The notes below the pieces were generated by a model. It did not search any database. It was given only the letters and a program-made list of their open reading frames with translations, and was not told the DNA's origin. From positions 1-64,000 of the forward strand of contig JADJPH010000102.1 of NCBI GenBank assembly GCA_016713335.1: DNA of 64,000 nt, read 5' to 3'. Position numbers and translations under genes: made by a program. Shown here in pieces: positions 10,567 to 20,536 of this stretch; position 1 is the first letter of the stretch, and every line of letters begins with the position of its first letter. This stretch comes from Candidatus Fredericiella danica. GTDB lineage: Bacteria; Chloroflexota; Anaerolineae; Caldilineales; Caldilineaceae.

Positions 10567-11010
10567 GTGGTGCGTTGCGCGTGGGAGCGGAACCAGGAGA
10601 ACGCGGCTCTGGCCAAGCTCTGGCAGAAAATGGCAGCGGAAAATGAGGATCGCGGGGCCATTGCCCCAGCCAGCAACACCGTGGCGAAGAGTGGTTCAGC
10701 CGCGCCCACCAAGCCTGCAGCCATGCCGACCCGGACGATCCCAGCAACGACTACCCCGGATACTGATCCTACGCCAGATTCACAACCGCCGAAAGTCTTT
10801 ATTTCGTATTTATGGGACGGCGAAGCACACCAACGCTGGGTGCGTGATTTGGCAACGCAATTGCGCGCCGATGGCGTGGACGCCATCCTGAATCAATCGC
10901 ACCCGGTGCCAGGGGATCAGCTTCCGGCGTTTATGGCGTAAGCCATCCGCACCAGCGACTTCGTGCTCATCATCTGCACGCCTAAGTACAGGCAACGATC
11001 AAACGACCTT
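10567..11010 (+). pseudogene. SEFIR/TIR-like protein fragment with in-frame stop
   Basis: The reading frame from GTG 10567 gives a short helical segment (NQENAALAKLWQKMAAE) resembling the end of an effector-associated domain. A Thr/Pro/Ala linker follows, then PPKVFISYLWDGEAHQRW and LRADGVDAILNQSHPVPG, which matches the start of SEFIR/TIR-type domains (KVFISYSWD ... W.LVPGDQLP). A TAA at 10939-10941 interrupts the frame. The same frame continues after it with AIRTSDFVLIICTPKY, the next conserved strand, before decaying. Such domains act as adaptors or NAD-cleaving effectors in bacterial conflict systems, usually fused to NTPase or protease modules. None remains here. The nonsense codon plus 3' loss make this a pseudogene. 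Confidence 0.6.
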
Positions 11011-11058
11011 GAGAAGCGTCCTGAAACCAACAACTGGCGTTCGCCATCATCACTATAA

Positions 11059-13924
11059 TTACGCGTCGAGCGGCTCGAATCTCCAGGGTGTAGGGGTATC
11101 CCATATCCGAGGCGCAGTTCTGGCCGCTTCTCGTCTCGCAACTTCTTTGGCGGGCACGTCGTCGTAAAGCACCATGGAGTCGTCGAAGCCCAAATATTTC
11201 GACGTCAGCGTATTGCGCAGCGGCCGCGCCCCGCTGGCGTCCACATCTCCCCATTCCCATTGGCAGTCTTGTTGCGGCATGACGTCGAGGCCCAGGGTGC
11301 CATCCTGATTGGGTCTGATGCATTTGAAGCTGGCGCGATGCTGTATACAGCGATTGCCCGCCATCATAAAAACCTGAAACTCGTCTGGCTTTGTCGGGAC
11401 GGTTCTCAACGATCCCGTGCTCGCGTCCAAAACCACATAGTGATACCCCGATTTCAAGTGCCCGTAATTGCTGACGAAGACCTGGCCCGGACTCTCACTC
11501 AGCATAATCGTGAACTGTTGATTGTCTTCATTGTTCTCGTCTAGGAGATCTGCGTAGATTCCTGATGGCTGGGATTCCGGTAAATGGTCCTGATAGGTGA
11601 TGAAATCTCCGTTCGGCGCACTATTGTCAATTATTGAAATCCAGCCGCTATCCTTCGACGCTACTGTTGCTACAAACTTGAATTTCGACCGAGCGGGATA
11701 AGGCGGCGGCTTCAGAGCCAACCGATAGGGATAACGTGTATTGTTGACGATCACCGCGGCGCCACTTATGCGGTGTCGAAGCTCATCGTGCCGGCCTCGA
11801 ATGCGGCATCGTTCGGCCGATAGGGCAGCAGCACGATCGGCGACGACCTCAATCGCGACGCCGGCCCACTGCAGAACACTGTTGTTCAGATGGCCCTCCC
11901 AGTCGTCGTCATTCAACTGTAGCATATAGTCATCGCCACCAATGCTCGCAGGATACGTCTCGCCTGCAAGATACTTCCCGGTTGCGTTATGTTTCAGAAA
12001 ATATGCAGCCTTGCCGAACAATTGAGCGTCGAGGGTCGCAAGGAATTGGATTAAGTCATGGGTCAGACCCTCGTTGCGCACGCGCGCGCGCCTGATGTTG
12101 AGCGCGGCCTCGGTCCAGGAGCCCGCCGCGATCCGTTTCAACGCGTCCGACAGTGCAAGGGCATCCATGACTACCCCGGCAACTGCGCCGACCAAAGATA
12201 CCCTAGTCATCAGCTTGATGGACAGTACTATGCGCAGAGCCGCTGCCTCGCTGGAGTAAAAGATGTCTCCGACCAGCCCCGCGGCCCAGCCGGCATGTTC
12301 GATTTCGAAGTCCATCGCGGTTATAGACCGGCTGGCTACGACTGGTTCGCCAACCGCATCCGCGGCAGTCGCAACCTCACCAAGCGTCGGAAACACCCGG
12401 TTGGACGCTCCAAAAACTGCGGTCTTCGTTGCTCACCACCTGTTTCGCAACGTCGTCCGCCAGTCGGGCCAAGGTACAAATCGTCCCCCACGCAGTCAGA
12501 ACGCCGCGGATGCCCCGATCCAGGCTACCTGCGACAAACAAGCCCGTTGACACGATGTGTCCGCCTCGTTGCAGCCACAACTGCACCTCATTGACATTCG
12601 CCTGTGGAATATGGCGCACGGCGCGGACAATCTTGAAAAACTCGTCGAGGGTCGGGATCCTGTCGCCTTCATGGTCACTGGGCCAACTTGCCTGCAAGCC
12701 GGCATAGGCAATCTCGAGCTGGCGCTGGAACTCGTTGTTAAGGACTGTAATATTCTGTAAAAATACATCCTCTTCTTGTAGCTTTTCTTGAACATCCTTC
12801 GTCGCTGCTTCACTTTCATCCGCGCTCATCTGGGCTCCGATCGCAGCGGCAATTTTCCCGCCAAGCTGCAGGCCCCCACCGGCGAAGATTCCTCCTTGAG
12901 TCATGCTCGCCGGCGCCCCTGCCCAAGCAGACTCGGCCGTCAGCGTTGCCCCCTCGGCCGCTAGGCTCGCGGCTTCGGCCGCCAGTCCTGCTTCTTCAAG
13001 GGCCAGGCTTGCGCCACCGGTCGCTGGCGCAAGCAAAAGAGCGACCAAGGTGATCGCAAGAATGGCCCCGCCGCCAACCGCCACCGCGGCGCCGATTGCG
13101 CTTGTCTTGTCATCCGTTGCCTGGCTGCGATGTAGGTCGATTTCCACTTCTGCGAGTTTCCTCGTGAAGGCTTGACGCCGGATCACCGCGACTTTCAGCC
13201 CCTTGATTAAGGCGTCCAATTGACCCTGGAGTGGGGGCTGGAGCGCGGCGGCTAGAAGCGCGAATTCACCCTGGCTGAGCACCACTGGCGGCGCAGCAAA
13301 GTCAAAAATCTCGACGCTGTCGAATTTGGCCATCGGTGCACCGCGCAGCGCTGTGCTTCGCACCGAGCGCCCGATTCGCAGGGGATTGCCATTGTTCAAA
13401 TCGGCAATGCCAGTGGCGGTCTTCGAATCTTCTAGGAAGCCGTCCACAAACAGGTGCAGTGCCGGGCCTTCACGCACCAGCACGACATAGTGCCACTGAC
13501 TGTCATTCAGACCGGTCGTCTTGCTCTGGAGAAAGGCATAGTTCTTGCCGTTTCCATCCTCATCGATCTCAGCGGTAATCTGGCCTGGCGGCGCGCCATC
13601 CGATTCGCCAGTCATGCGTATCGAGACAAAGTTACCGTGTGAGTCAGCCGTCCGATTGCCGATAAGGTCTAACAACCGTAACGTCTCGGCGGTGCTCACC
13701 CAAAAGGCAATGGTGAAGTCCTTCACCCCAAATTGAGCTACTTCCGCGGGAAAATCAATATATGAGTCATCTTGACCGGAAATTCTGGGGGCAGACTTAG
13801 AGAAAAGCCCCGGATATGACCAATAGACATTTGCTATTTGTCCACTACTAGTGCCGAGAGAATCTGACGCGACACTCCCTTCATCTTCCTGAAACATCCA
13901 TCGATGCACGGGCTTTTGCGACAT
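11059..13924 (-). CDS. LamG / hydrophobic-helix / beta-trefoil-like large protein, one frameshift
   Basis: An ATG at 13924 with GGAGG 5 nt upstream begins MSQKPVHRWMFQEDEG. Residues 1-200 look like a LamG/concanavalin-type jelly roll (DFTIAFWVST, WHYVVLVREG, LHLFVDGFL). A helical region follows with a long Gly/Ala hydrophobic stretch (AIGAAVAVGGGAILAI then TLVALLLAPATGG) and a coiled coil. The frame shifts near 12390 and continues with a second hydrophobic helix (VSLVGAVAGVVMDALAL). A C-terminal part reads like beta-trefoil/fascin-type repeats (AAYFLKHNATGKYLAG, SGYHYVVLDAST, LTSKYLGFDDSM) and stops at 11059, about 955 codons in all. No signal peptide is present. Helical hydrophobic core plus lectin-like ends resembles alpha-pore-forming toxins, but this is inference; no family was firmly recognised. 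Confidence 0.6.
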
Positions 13925-14023
13925 CAGAACCTCCGATGATAAGCACTACAGTACCGAATACAGCATGGTGAAAATTGACGACAAATAGAAACGACATCCT
14001 CTCAATATCATGAGGGACGGTAT

Positions 14024-14285
14024 GTGTCAATCAGCTCGAAGGTGGGCAGCAGCATCACGGAGTGGCTGGCGAAGGAAAAACAGCGGCCGGAAGACGCCGC
14101 CGCCAAGGCAAAAGCAGAAGCCGAACGCGACGCGGCCGTCAAGCAGAGGGAGTTCTATGCGCTCTACGAAAAGACGCTGGCGCAGCTCAAAGCGTGCGAT
14201 CTCCAGCAATTTGCGCCGCCAGGCGGGCGCGGCCATTCAACGTTGGTGTCAGCGCAACGGTGCGCGGTTCATGCCGGGCGCCATC
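14024..14285 (+). pseudogene. Coiled-coil small protein remnant
   Basis: From GTG 14024 the frame gives SSITEWLAKEKQRPED, then an Ala/Lys/Glu-rich helix and KTLAQLKACDLQQF. Near 14210 the sensible frame shifts to RQAGAAIQRWCQRNG and runs into the convergent epimerase gene at 14286 with no own stop. This looks like the 5' part of a helical protein of unknown function, truncated where the epimerase begins. Confidence 0.3.
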
Positions 14286-15353
14286 CTAGAAAAACATCTT
14301 CGCCACCGACAGCGCGCCCTGCTTCCAGGGCACCCGGTGCGACACGCCCGACTGCCCTTCAAAGGTGCTGAGGTTGGCGATGTACCATTGGTAGTTGCGG
14401 ATCAGCGCCTGTTTGTTTGAATACCTCGGCGCGTAGCCCAGTTCTTTTTCAGCCTTCTCAATCGAAACAAACGAATCTTCCACCGCAGTCTCATAGACCC
14501 ACTTGTAAAGCGGCGAGATGTGCACGGCCTCCAGCGCACGCAACGTCCAGATCGCAGGTTCCGCCGGCAAGGGCACGATCTTCTTGCCAAAGCCCGCATA
14601 GTCAAGCACGGCCTGGAAATCTTCCTTCATCGTGCCAAATTCCCTGGCGCCAATGTTGAAAACGTCGTTCACCTTCTCAACCGGCAAGGTCGCCGTCAGA
14701 TAGATGGCGTCGCACAGATCCTCAACGTCCAACAACTGGTAAAGGTTGTTGCCACTGCCCAACACCGGGAAATTCTTGCCGTCCTTCGCCCAATCATAGA
14801 GCAGCGCAAAGACGCCCAGCCGCTCAGGACCCACAAACGACTTCGGCCGGATGATCGGGACGCAGAGCCCCTTGTCACGATACTCCTGGCAGATCGCCTC
14901 CGCCGCTACCTTCGATTCACCATAAGGCCCCACACCTTGCAATTGGTCGGTCTCAAAGAGCGGGTGATGGTCAGGAATGCCATAGACAGCCGTCGAAGAA
15001 ACATGAATGAAACGATCGACTTTATGTTCAAGTGCTGACTGTAGCACCGTCCGGATCCCCTCGATATCAGTCGAGTAGATATCTTCCGGCGAATAGAGGG
15101 GCAACGCCGCAGCTGTGTGCACCACGACATTCACGCCTTCCATCGCTTTGTCCACATCGGCCTTCTTGCGGATGTCACCCTTGATCTCAACAATCTGATT
15201 ACGCTCCGGATAGGTAAAATCGGCAATATCAAGCGAAACGACCCGATGGCCGCGGGCAAGCAGGTGCCGGACGAGGTTAATGCCGAGAAAGCCTGCGCCA
15301 CCCGTCACCAGATAGGTCTGCGCCGGCTCAACAGATGAACTTTTACCAGCCAT
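14286..15353 (-). CDS. NAD-dependent epimerase/dehydratase (extended SDR)
   Basis: The ATG at 15353 has an AAAGGAG site about 8 nt upstream. The 355-residue product has the Rossmann motif LVTGGAGFLGINLVRHLL near residue 15. The SDR active site follows: Ser in HVSSTAVYG, and Tyr-x-x-x-Lys in YGESKVAAEA. Length and layout fit nucleotide-sugar 4-epimerases/dehydratases or 3-beta-HSD-like extended SDRs. The substrate, probably a nucleotide sugar, cannot be fixed. The gene lies 44 nt after the NUDIX gene on the same strand and is probably co-transcribed with it. The frame is intact, unlike most genes before it. The C-terminal part (YKWVYETAVEDSFVS) has a hydrophobic stretch but no clear anchor. 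Confidence 0.9.
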   Translation of the reverse strand: MAGKSSSVEPAQTYLVTGGAGFLGINLVRHLLARGHRVVSLDIADFTYPERNQIVEIKGDIRKKADVDKAMEGVNVVVHTAAALPLYSPEDIYSTDIEGIRTVLQSALEHKVDRFIHVSSTAVYGIPDHHPLFETDQLQGVGPYGESKVAAEAICQEYRDKGLCVPIIRPKSFVGPERLGVFALLYDWAKDGKNFPVLGSGNNLYQLLDVEDLCDAIYLTATLPVEKVNDVFNIGAREFGTMKEDFQAVLDYAGFGKKIVPLPAEPAIWTLRALEAVHISPLYKWVYETAVEDSFVSIEKAEKELGYAPRYSNKQALIRNYQWYIANLSTFEGQSGVSHRVPWKQGALSVAKMFF

Positions 15354-15397
15354 TCGTATTGACTCCTTTTGGGCGGACTGCGCATGTTTGCAGCCGT

Positions 15398-15925
15398 CTA
15401 ACTCACTTTGGTATTTTGGCGTGCCACCCATCGATCCAGCAACTCGCGCGTCGAGGCAAATGCCAGGTCCACCGGCAACGTCGCGGGCGTAAACCAATGC
15501 GCCTCTTCCACATCGTCCTGCGCAATCAAGGGTGCATCTGGAACCAACGGACTCGCCCGATAGACGAGTACGATCCCCTGACTCACCGGACTGCGGCTCA
15601 CCAGCGGATAGATCTGCACCAATTCCGAGATGGATACTTCCAGCCCCACCTCTTCGCTCAATTCGCGGCGCAGTGCATCCTCCGGTAGTTCGCCGGCATC
15701 CATGTAGCCGCCCGGCATCGCCCAAAGACCCTTGCCCGGATTGATGCCACGCCGGACAAGCAAGATGCGTCCGTCCTGCTCGATCTGACCAACGACAGCA
15801 ACTTTCGGGTTATGAAAATGGACAAAGCCGCAGCGCGGGCAACCTGGGCGAACCTGGTGCAAAATGGTGTGTGGTTCAAGCTGAACCCCGCAATAGGGGC
15901 AGAAGACATAATCGGGCTGGCTCAT
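15398..15925 (-). CDS. NUDIX hydrolase with N-terminal zinc ribbon
   Basis: The ATG at 15925 follows a GGAG site by 9 nt; an in-frame TTG at 15940 is less likely. The first 35 residues carry CPYC ... CPRC, a zinc ribbon as in NudC-like and related NUDIX enzymes. The NUDIX box is complete, starting at GGYMDAGELPEDALRREL and continuing SEEVGL, with REL-EE glutamates for metal binding. It should hydrolyse a nucleoside diphosphate-linked compound, perhaps an NADH-type or sugar-nucleotide substrate, in the cytosol. The epimerase gene follows at 44 nt. The long antisense frame through this gene is not coding. Confidence 0.92.
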   Translation of the reverse strand: MSQPDYVFCPYCGVQLEPHTILHQVRPGCPRCGFVHFHNPKVAVVGQIEQDGRILLVRRGINPGKGLWAMPGGYMDAGELPEDALRRELSEEVGLEVSISELVQIYPLVSRSPVSQGIVLVYRASPLVPDAPLIAQDDVEEAHWFTPATLPVDLAFASTRELLDRWVARQNTKVS

Positions 15926-16018
15926 CAGGGCATACTCCAAACCGCGATTATACCCAACGCAGGGGGCGCAGCGGAAAATCAGCCGGACGTAGACAGAGCG
16001 AGGGCGGCCAAAGAGGAT

Positions 16019-18705
16019 TTATCGGCGCAGTGCGGGCAGGTAGAGACGATCCTCAACGGGCGCGCGGATCGAAAACTCCGATGTGTTGCCCGCACCGTCG
16101 GTTGCCGTCCCCGTCACATATGGACCCGCAAGCGTGGTGGCATGGACAAAGGTAAACTGACCATCAGCGCCCGCAGTCGTGGCGCCCTCATAGACGCGGC
16201 CCTGGGTGCCTTTGTCTGAGAAGAGTTCAACACGGCACCCTGCGCAGGCTGAGCCGGTCACGAACTCGCCGGCCGTGCTCTTCTCAACCGTCGGGGCAGC
16301 CAACTCGACGTTGCCGCCATCGGCGAGGTCAATCCCCTGCCCGCCATTGTCCCAGATTGCAGTATGCGAAATCGTGTTTGAGAGCGTGGCTGCCCCATGA
16401 ATCGACACGCCGCTGGCAAGGTTGTTGGCAATCCGATTGCCCGCACCCGCCGCATCGCTGCCAATCTGCGTGCGTACGGCGCCCCCTGAAAGGTAGATGC
16501 CCGCCGCCCGGTTGCCCAATGCAGTCACACCGCCCGCCCCGATCCCAATGGGATTGCTGATGATCACCGTACCAGACGGGGCGGAGTCCGGCGCCAGTGC
16601 CCCGACCGCAATCCCCCACCCATTGCCCGCCAACACGTTCCCGGCGACCTCGGTGTTCTCCGGCCCCCCATACACATAGACGCCATTCCAACCGTTGCCA
16701 AGGGCAGCCTCGCCGGTTACATCCGTGCCAATCCAATTGCCCACAACTCGGTTGCGTAGCGAACCCGTGGAAGCAACTGTCACGCCATCTCTGACGTTGC
16801 CACTGATCAGATTGCGCGCCCCCGCAGTGTCGCCGCCGACGAGATTGTCGCTGGCGCCACCGACCACAAAGACACCGTCACCCTGTGTTGGGTATTGATC
16901 CGGCTCAGCCGACGGAACGCCGTTGTGGATCGCAACCAATCCTGCGGCGTCAGTGCCAATATGGTTTCCGGCCACGCGATTAAAGGCAACGCCTGTGCCA
17001 AGCAGGACAACGCCAAACTCGCGATTGCCGGAGATGACATTGCGCTCGCCCGCCAGGGCGCCGCCGATGACGTTGTAGCTGGCCTCGCCGTCCAGCACAA
17101 CCCCATTCTGCCCATTGGGCAGCGCCGCCGTACCGTCAGCACTCACCCCAATCAGATTTCCCGCCACCAGGTTGGCGGTTGCCGCCTCGGTCATCCGAAT
17201 ACCGCTCCCCGAATTGCCGCCGATGACGTTGCCTGCGCCGGCTGTGGCGCCCCCGATGACATTGTCGTGTGCGGAGCGCCGCAGCGAGATGCCATCTCGA
17301 GAGTTGGGCGCAGCCTTGGCGCCCGTTGCATCGACGCCAACGTAGTTGCCCATGATGCGATTGGCATGCGCACCGTCCAGATCCAACCCATTGTCAAGGT
17401 TGCCGCTGAGGATGTTGCGCGCGCCGGCGGAATCGCCCCCGATGACGCTGTACATGACGCCATTCCGCAGCGCGATCCCATCGGCGGCGGGACCGTTGCC
17501 GATGGCAATCAGCCCAGTGACATCCATGCCGACATAGTTGCCGCTGACCGTGTTGCTCAACGTGACGCCGTCGCGGATGGAGACACCGCCCAGATTGTTG
17601 CCGCTGATCACGTTGCATGCGCCCGAACACGCGCCCCCTGGGCTGGCGTTCATCCCGCCGATGCTGTTTTCGCTCGCACCGCTTCGAATCTCAATGCCAA
17701 GACTGCTATTTTTGACCCGCAGTTGGCCGGCTGCATCGACGCCAATGAAATTGCCAAGGATCTGGTTGTACTGCGTGCCAACGCCGTTTAACGCAACGCC
17801 CTGTGCAGTGTTGCCACTGATGATGTTGCGTCCGCCGGCGGTTGAAGATCCAACAATATTCGATTGCGCCCCCTCGACGAGCCACACGCCACCAAAATCA
17901 TTCCCCATGGCCACAGCGCCGGTGGCGTCGACACCCACATAGTTCCCAAGCATCACGTTGCCAGAAGCGCCGGCAAAGATTACGCCATGCCCTGTATTGC
18001 CGCTTATGAGATTCCGCACACCCGGATTGCTCCCGCCCAGACGATTTCCAGTCGCCCCTGCCGCAAACCTCACCCCGTCGCCCGCGTTCGCACCCTTTGT
18101 GAGACCATCCGCCGCCACGCCCACATGGTTGCCGACGATGATATTGTCGCTGCCGCCCACGTAGATCCCACCGCCCAGATCACTGCTGGCAATACCCGCA
18201 CCGGAACCGTTGCCAACAATCACATTGCCACGGCCGATGGGTGCACCCCCAAGCGAACTATCGCCCCAATCACGTTGGCACTCCCGGTCACCCGTAGGCC
18301 AAATCCGGAGAAGTTCTGTAGCTGTAACCCACGCACGGTGTTGTGATCCGAGGCGACCACAATGCCGTCACTGGGTGATGGGGCAATATTGCTACCGTCA
18401 ATCATGACACCCGCATTGGCCCCGTCGAGCGTAAGCCCGCCCTGGGTGAGGGACGGCAGCGGAGTAAGAAGGTTGATCACGACCGGTGCATCGCTGGGGA
18501 AGACGGTGGTGTCAAATAGGATCGTTTCACCGGCGCTAGCACTGCTCAAGCAAGCGCGGAGCGTACCATCACCGCTGTCTGCCACATTCGTCACCTTGCA
18601 CGTCGCGCTCTCGGCGCCCAAGACGAAAGCGTGCGCTGGCGCGTACTCGCCAACCATGCCGAACAGTATCACCAATTGGACCAGAGATCTGCCACGACCA
18701 TTCAT
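16019..18705 (-). CDS. Secreted right-handed beta-helix repeat protein, one frameshift
   Basis: The likely start is ATG 18705 (MNGRGRSLVQLVILFG), giving a signal peptide, then CKVTNVADSGDGTLRACL, a common N-terminal cap in secreted beta-helix proteins. The frame shifts near 18220. The long part to 16019 is made of about nine repeats of 55-60 residues with consensus NVIGG..AG.RNVISGN and GNYVGVDATG..A..N. These are NosD/parallel-beta-helix type (PbH1) coils. The protein ends DRLYLPALRR, a YLP-type terminus shared with other secreted proteins in this window. It is probably a cell-surface or extracellular carbohydrate-binding, lyase-like or adhesive protein; no catalytic site can be assigned. 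Confidence 0.82.
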
Positions 18706-18898
18706 GTCAGGATCATACTCTTCCCTGGCGGCGCGCGACAACTGTCGCTGACGTAAATCGCATCACGGAAGTTCAGATACGTCACCTGCCAGTAAATCAT
18801 GCGTCATTTGTCCGATGCGCCCGCCCTGTGGCGCCGGGTATCCTATAGGCACACATACAGATAAGAGCAAACGCTTCTCCTCCTTGGTGAATGGAACG

Positions 18899-18942
18899 GC
18901 ACAGCGAAAGCCCCGCCTAAATAGGCGGGGCTTTCGCTGTGC
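18899..18942 (-). terminator. Perfect 20-bp hairpin after the URO-D-like gene
   Basis: Two 20-nt arms (18899-18918 and 18923-18942) are exact reverse complements around a 4-nt AAAT loop. They lie 16 nt past the stop of the minus-strand URO-D-like gene. There is no strong U-tract on the minus strand. It most likely ends that transcript. Confidence 0.7.
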
Positions 18943-18958
18943 ATGGCGCGTACAAGCC

Positions 18959-19897
18959 TTACCCGTGGTGCTGATGCGCCGTATCGATCGCAATTTTCAA
19001 GTTATCCCATGAGGTGTCGCCCGGCACCGTGCAGTCAGCCGCCAGCATAAAACGCCGCGGCGCCACTGCCAGCACCGCCTCCGCCGCTTCTCTGATTTCG
19101 CCCGGCTTGCCCGTAGCAATCACGCCCTTCCGCTTCATCCCCCCCATAAAAGGGCGCGTGAAGAAATCAGCGGCTTCTTGCGGCGACATGGTGCGGTCAC
19201 CGACATGCAGGCTACAGTTGACGACATCGCCTGGGTAATCCACAAAGGGCGTGATGTCATCGTACGCCCCCACGTAATCGCAGATGTGCAACACGTTGAA
19301 CCGGCAGGAAGTAAGTTCGCTCCACACCGCCAGATCCGTGGGTTTGATGTACCGCTGGAAGAAATCTGTCCCCTTGAGGCGGAAGCTCTCCCCACCCTGT
19401 GTCGACACGTAGAAACCGTCGACGCCCACCTGCTTGCACCGGCGCACGAGATTCAGCACGTTCTCCGTCATGATCTCAAGCCCTTTGGCAACAGGATCGG
19501 GGTTCTCGCGCAGGTGCGCCGCCAGATCGATACCCTCGGCCAATTGCATCGCCCACATAAGCGGCGAGTAGAGCGTCAAGATCACAAGCGCGTCTTTTTG
19601 TGCGGCCTTGACCAGTCCTTCCACCACCGCGACCGTAGCGTCGAAATACGTCTGAGGATAGTACGGCATCCGCCGCCAATCTTCCGGCTTGCGCACCAGC
19701 TCCATCCTGGGTTGCGTCTGCTCATACTGGATCTTCACGAAATCCATGCCGGTATGGTGAAAGAACTCAAGGTGCTTGTTCACCGCCGCCTGGCCGCGCT
19801 GGTAGGCTGGGTCGAAATGCAAAAAGAACGCGCTCGGGACATAACCGCTGCGCGGCTCCCCATGCACCAATTCAAGCACAACATCGCGTTTATTCAC
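18959..19897 (-). CDS. Uroporphyrinogen decarboxylase (URO-D)-family protein
   Basis: A GTG at 19897 with GGAG 7 nt upstream is the best start, giving MNKRDVVLELVHGE; the in-frame ATG at 19921 has no such site. The product is about 312 residues with the URO-D/methyltransferase barrel pattern (FVKIQYEQ, GVDGFYVSTQGG, FNVLHICDYVG, NCSLHVGDRTMSPQEA, GVIATGKPGEI). Chloroflexal members of this family outside heme operons are often methyltransferase-like or of unknown substrate, and no heme gene is nearby. It follows the GrpB gene by about 58 nt and ends at the strong hairpin 18899-18942. Cytosolic. Confidence 0.85.
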   Translation of the reverse strand: MNKRDVVLELVHGEPRSGYVPSAFFLHFDPAYQRGQAAVNKHLEFFHHTGMDFVKIQYEQTQPRMELVRKPEDWRRMPYYPQTYFDATVAVVEGLVKAAQKDALVILTLYSPLMWAMQLAEGIDLAAHLRENPDPVAKGLEIMTENVLNLVRRCKQVGVDGFYVSTQGGESFRLKGTDFFQRYIKPTDLAVWSELTSCRFNVLHICDYVGAYDDITPFVDYPGDVVNCSLHVGDRTMSPQEAADFFTRPFMGGMKRKGVIATGKPGEIREAAEAVLAVAPRRFMLAADCTVPGDTSWDNLKIAIDTAHQHHG

Positions 19898-19954
19898 GGT
19901 TCTACTCCATCTCTGAGACAAAGGCTGTTTGTTAACATATTATTGTTTTATTCG

Positions 19955-20523
19955 TCAAGCATCCGGCGGGCCTGGCACCCAACCCTTGGCTGCCGCCCAC
20001 TCTTCGGCGGCCAGGTAGATCAAATCAACCGCAGGATCTTTGACGTCCGGATACGTCTCGGGGTCTGATAACGACACGGCAAGTTGGCGTTACAACTCGG
20101 CATAGGCGTCGGCTGTCGCAGGGTGGCTACGCAAATAATCCCGAAAGAGCAAAGGATAGCGCTGGTTGGCGCGCCCCATGACCCGCACATGCGTGTTGGT
20201 GCGCCGTTGGCCAGGGGCGGTCGAAAGAACCACTTCTCCCACTCGGCGGCGAGTTCAACACCTCCCGGCGGCAGGTGATCACGGCTGATGGTCTGCACTC
20301 GGGTATACCCCAGATTCTGCAATGCGACCAGGACCCTCTCATCCAGGCCCGCCACGGAAATCTGAAGGTCAATCACATCTTTTGCCGCCAGACCGGGCAC
20401 TGCGGTGGAGCCAATGTGGTCGATACGCAGTGCCAGGGGACCAAGTTTGCTACGCAGCACCCCGGCAAGTTGCTGAAACTCACCCGGCCATTGCGCCTGA
20501 TACGGAACGATCTCAATCAACAT
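19955..20523 (-). pseudogene. GrpB-family protein, frameshift plus in-frame stop
   Basis: The ATG at 20523 follows an AGGAG site. The product begins MLIEIVPYQAQWPGEF and has the GrpB/nucleotidyltransferase-like signature IDHIGSTAVPGLAAKDVID. Conserved sequence continues to WEKWFFRPPLANG. Near 20190 the frame shifts to GRANQRYPLLFRDYL, then a TAA sits where a Lys or similar codon is expected (AYAEL-stop-RQLAV). Family sequence resumes to DLIYLAAEEWAAAKGW and the natural stop at 19955-19957. GrpB proteins (UPF0157) resemble minimal nucleotidyltransferases; activity is not settled. A frameshift plus a nonsense codon suggests true loss. It starts 13 nt after the clan CD gene, so they shared a transcript. 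Confidence 0.78.
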
Positions 20524-20536
20524 GGGCGGCGACTCC

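Noticed and set aside
1417..14285. Insertion sequence or prophage as cause of the gene damage
   Set aside because: No transposase, integrase, terminal repeats or target duplications were found.
16895..17791. A 298-codon plus-strand frame inside the beta-helix gene
   Set aside because: Its apparent repeats only mirror the repeats of the real minus-strand gene.
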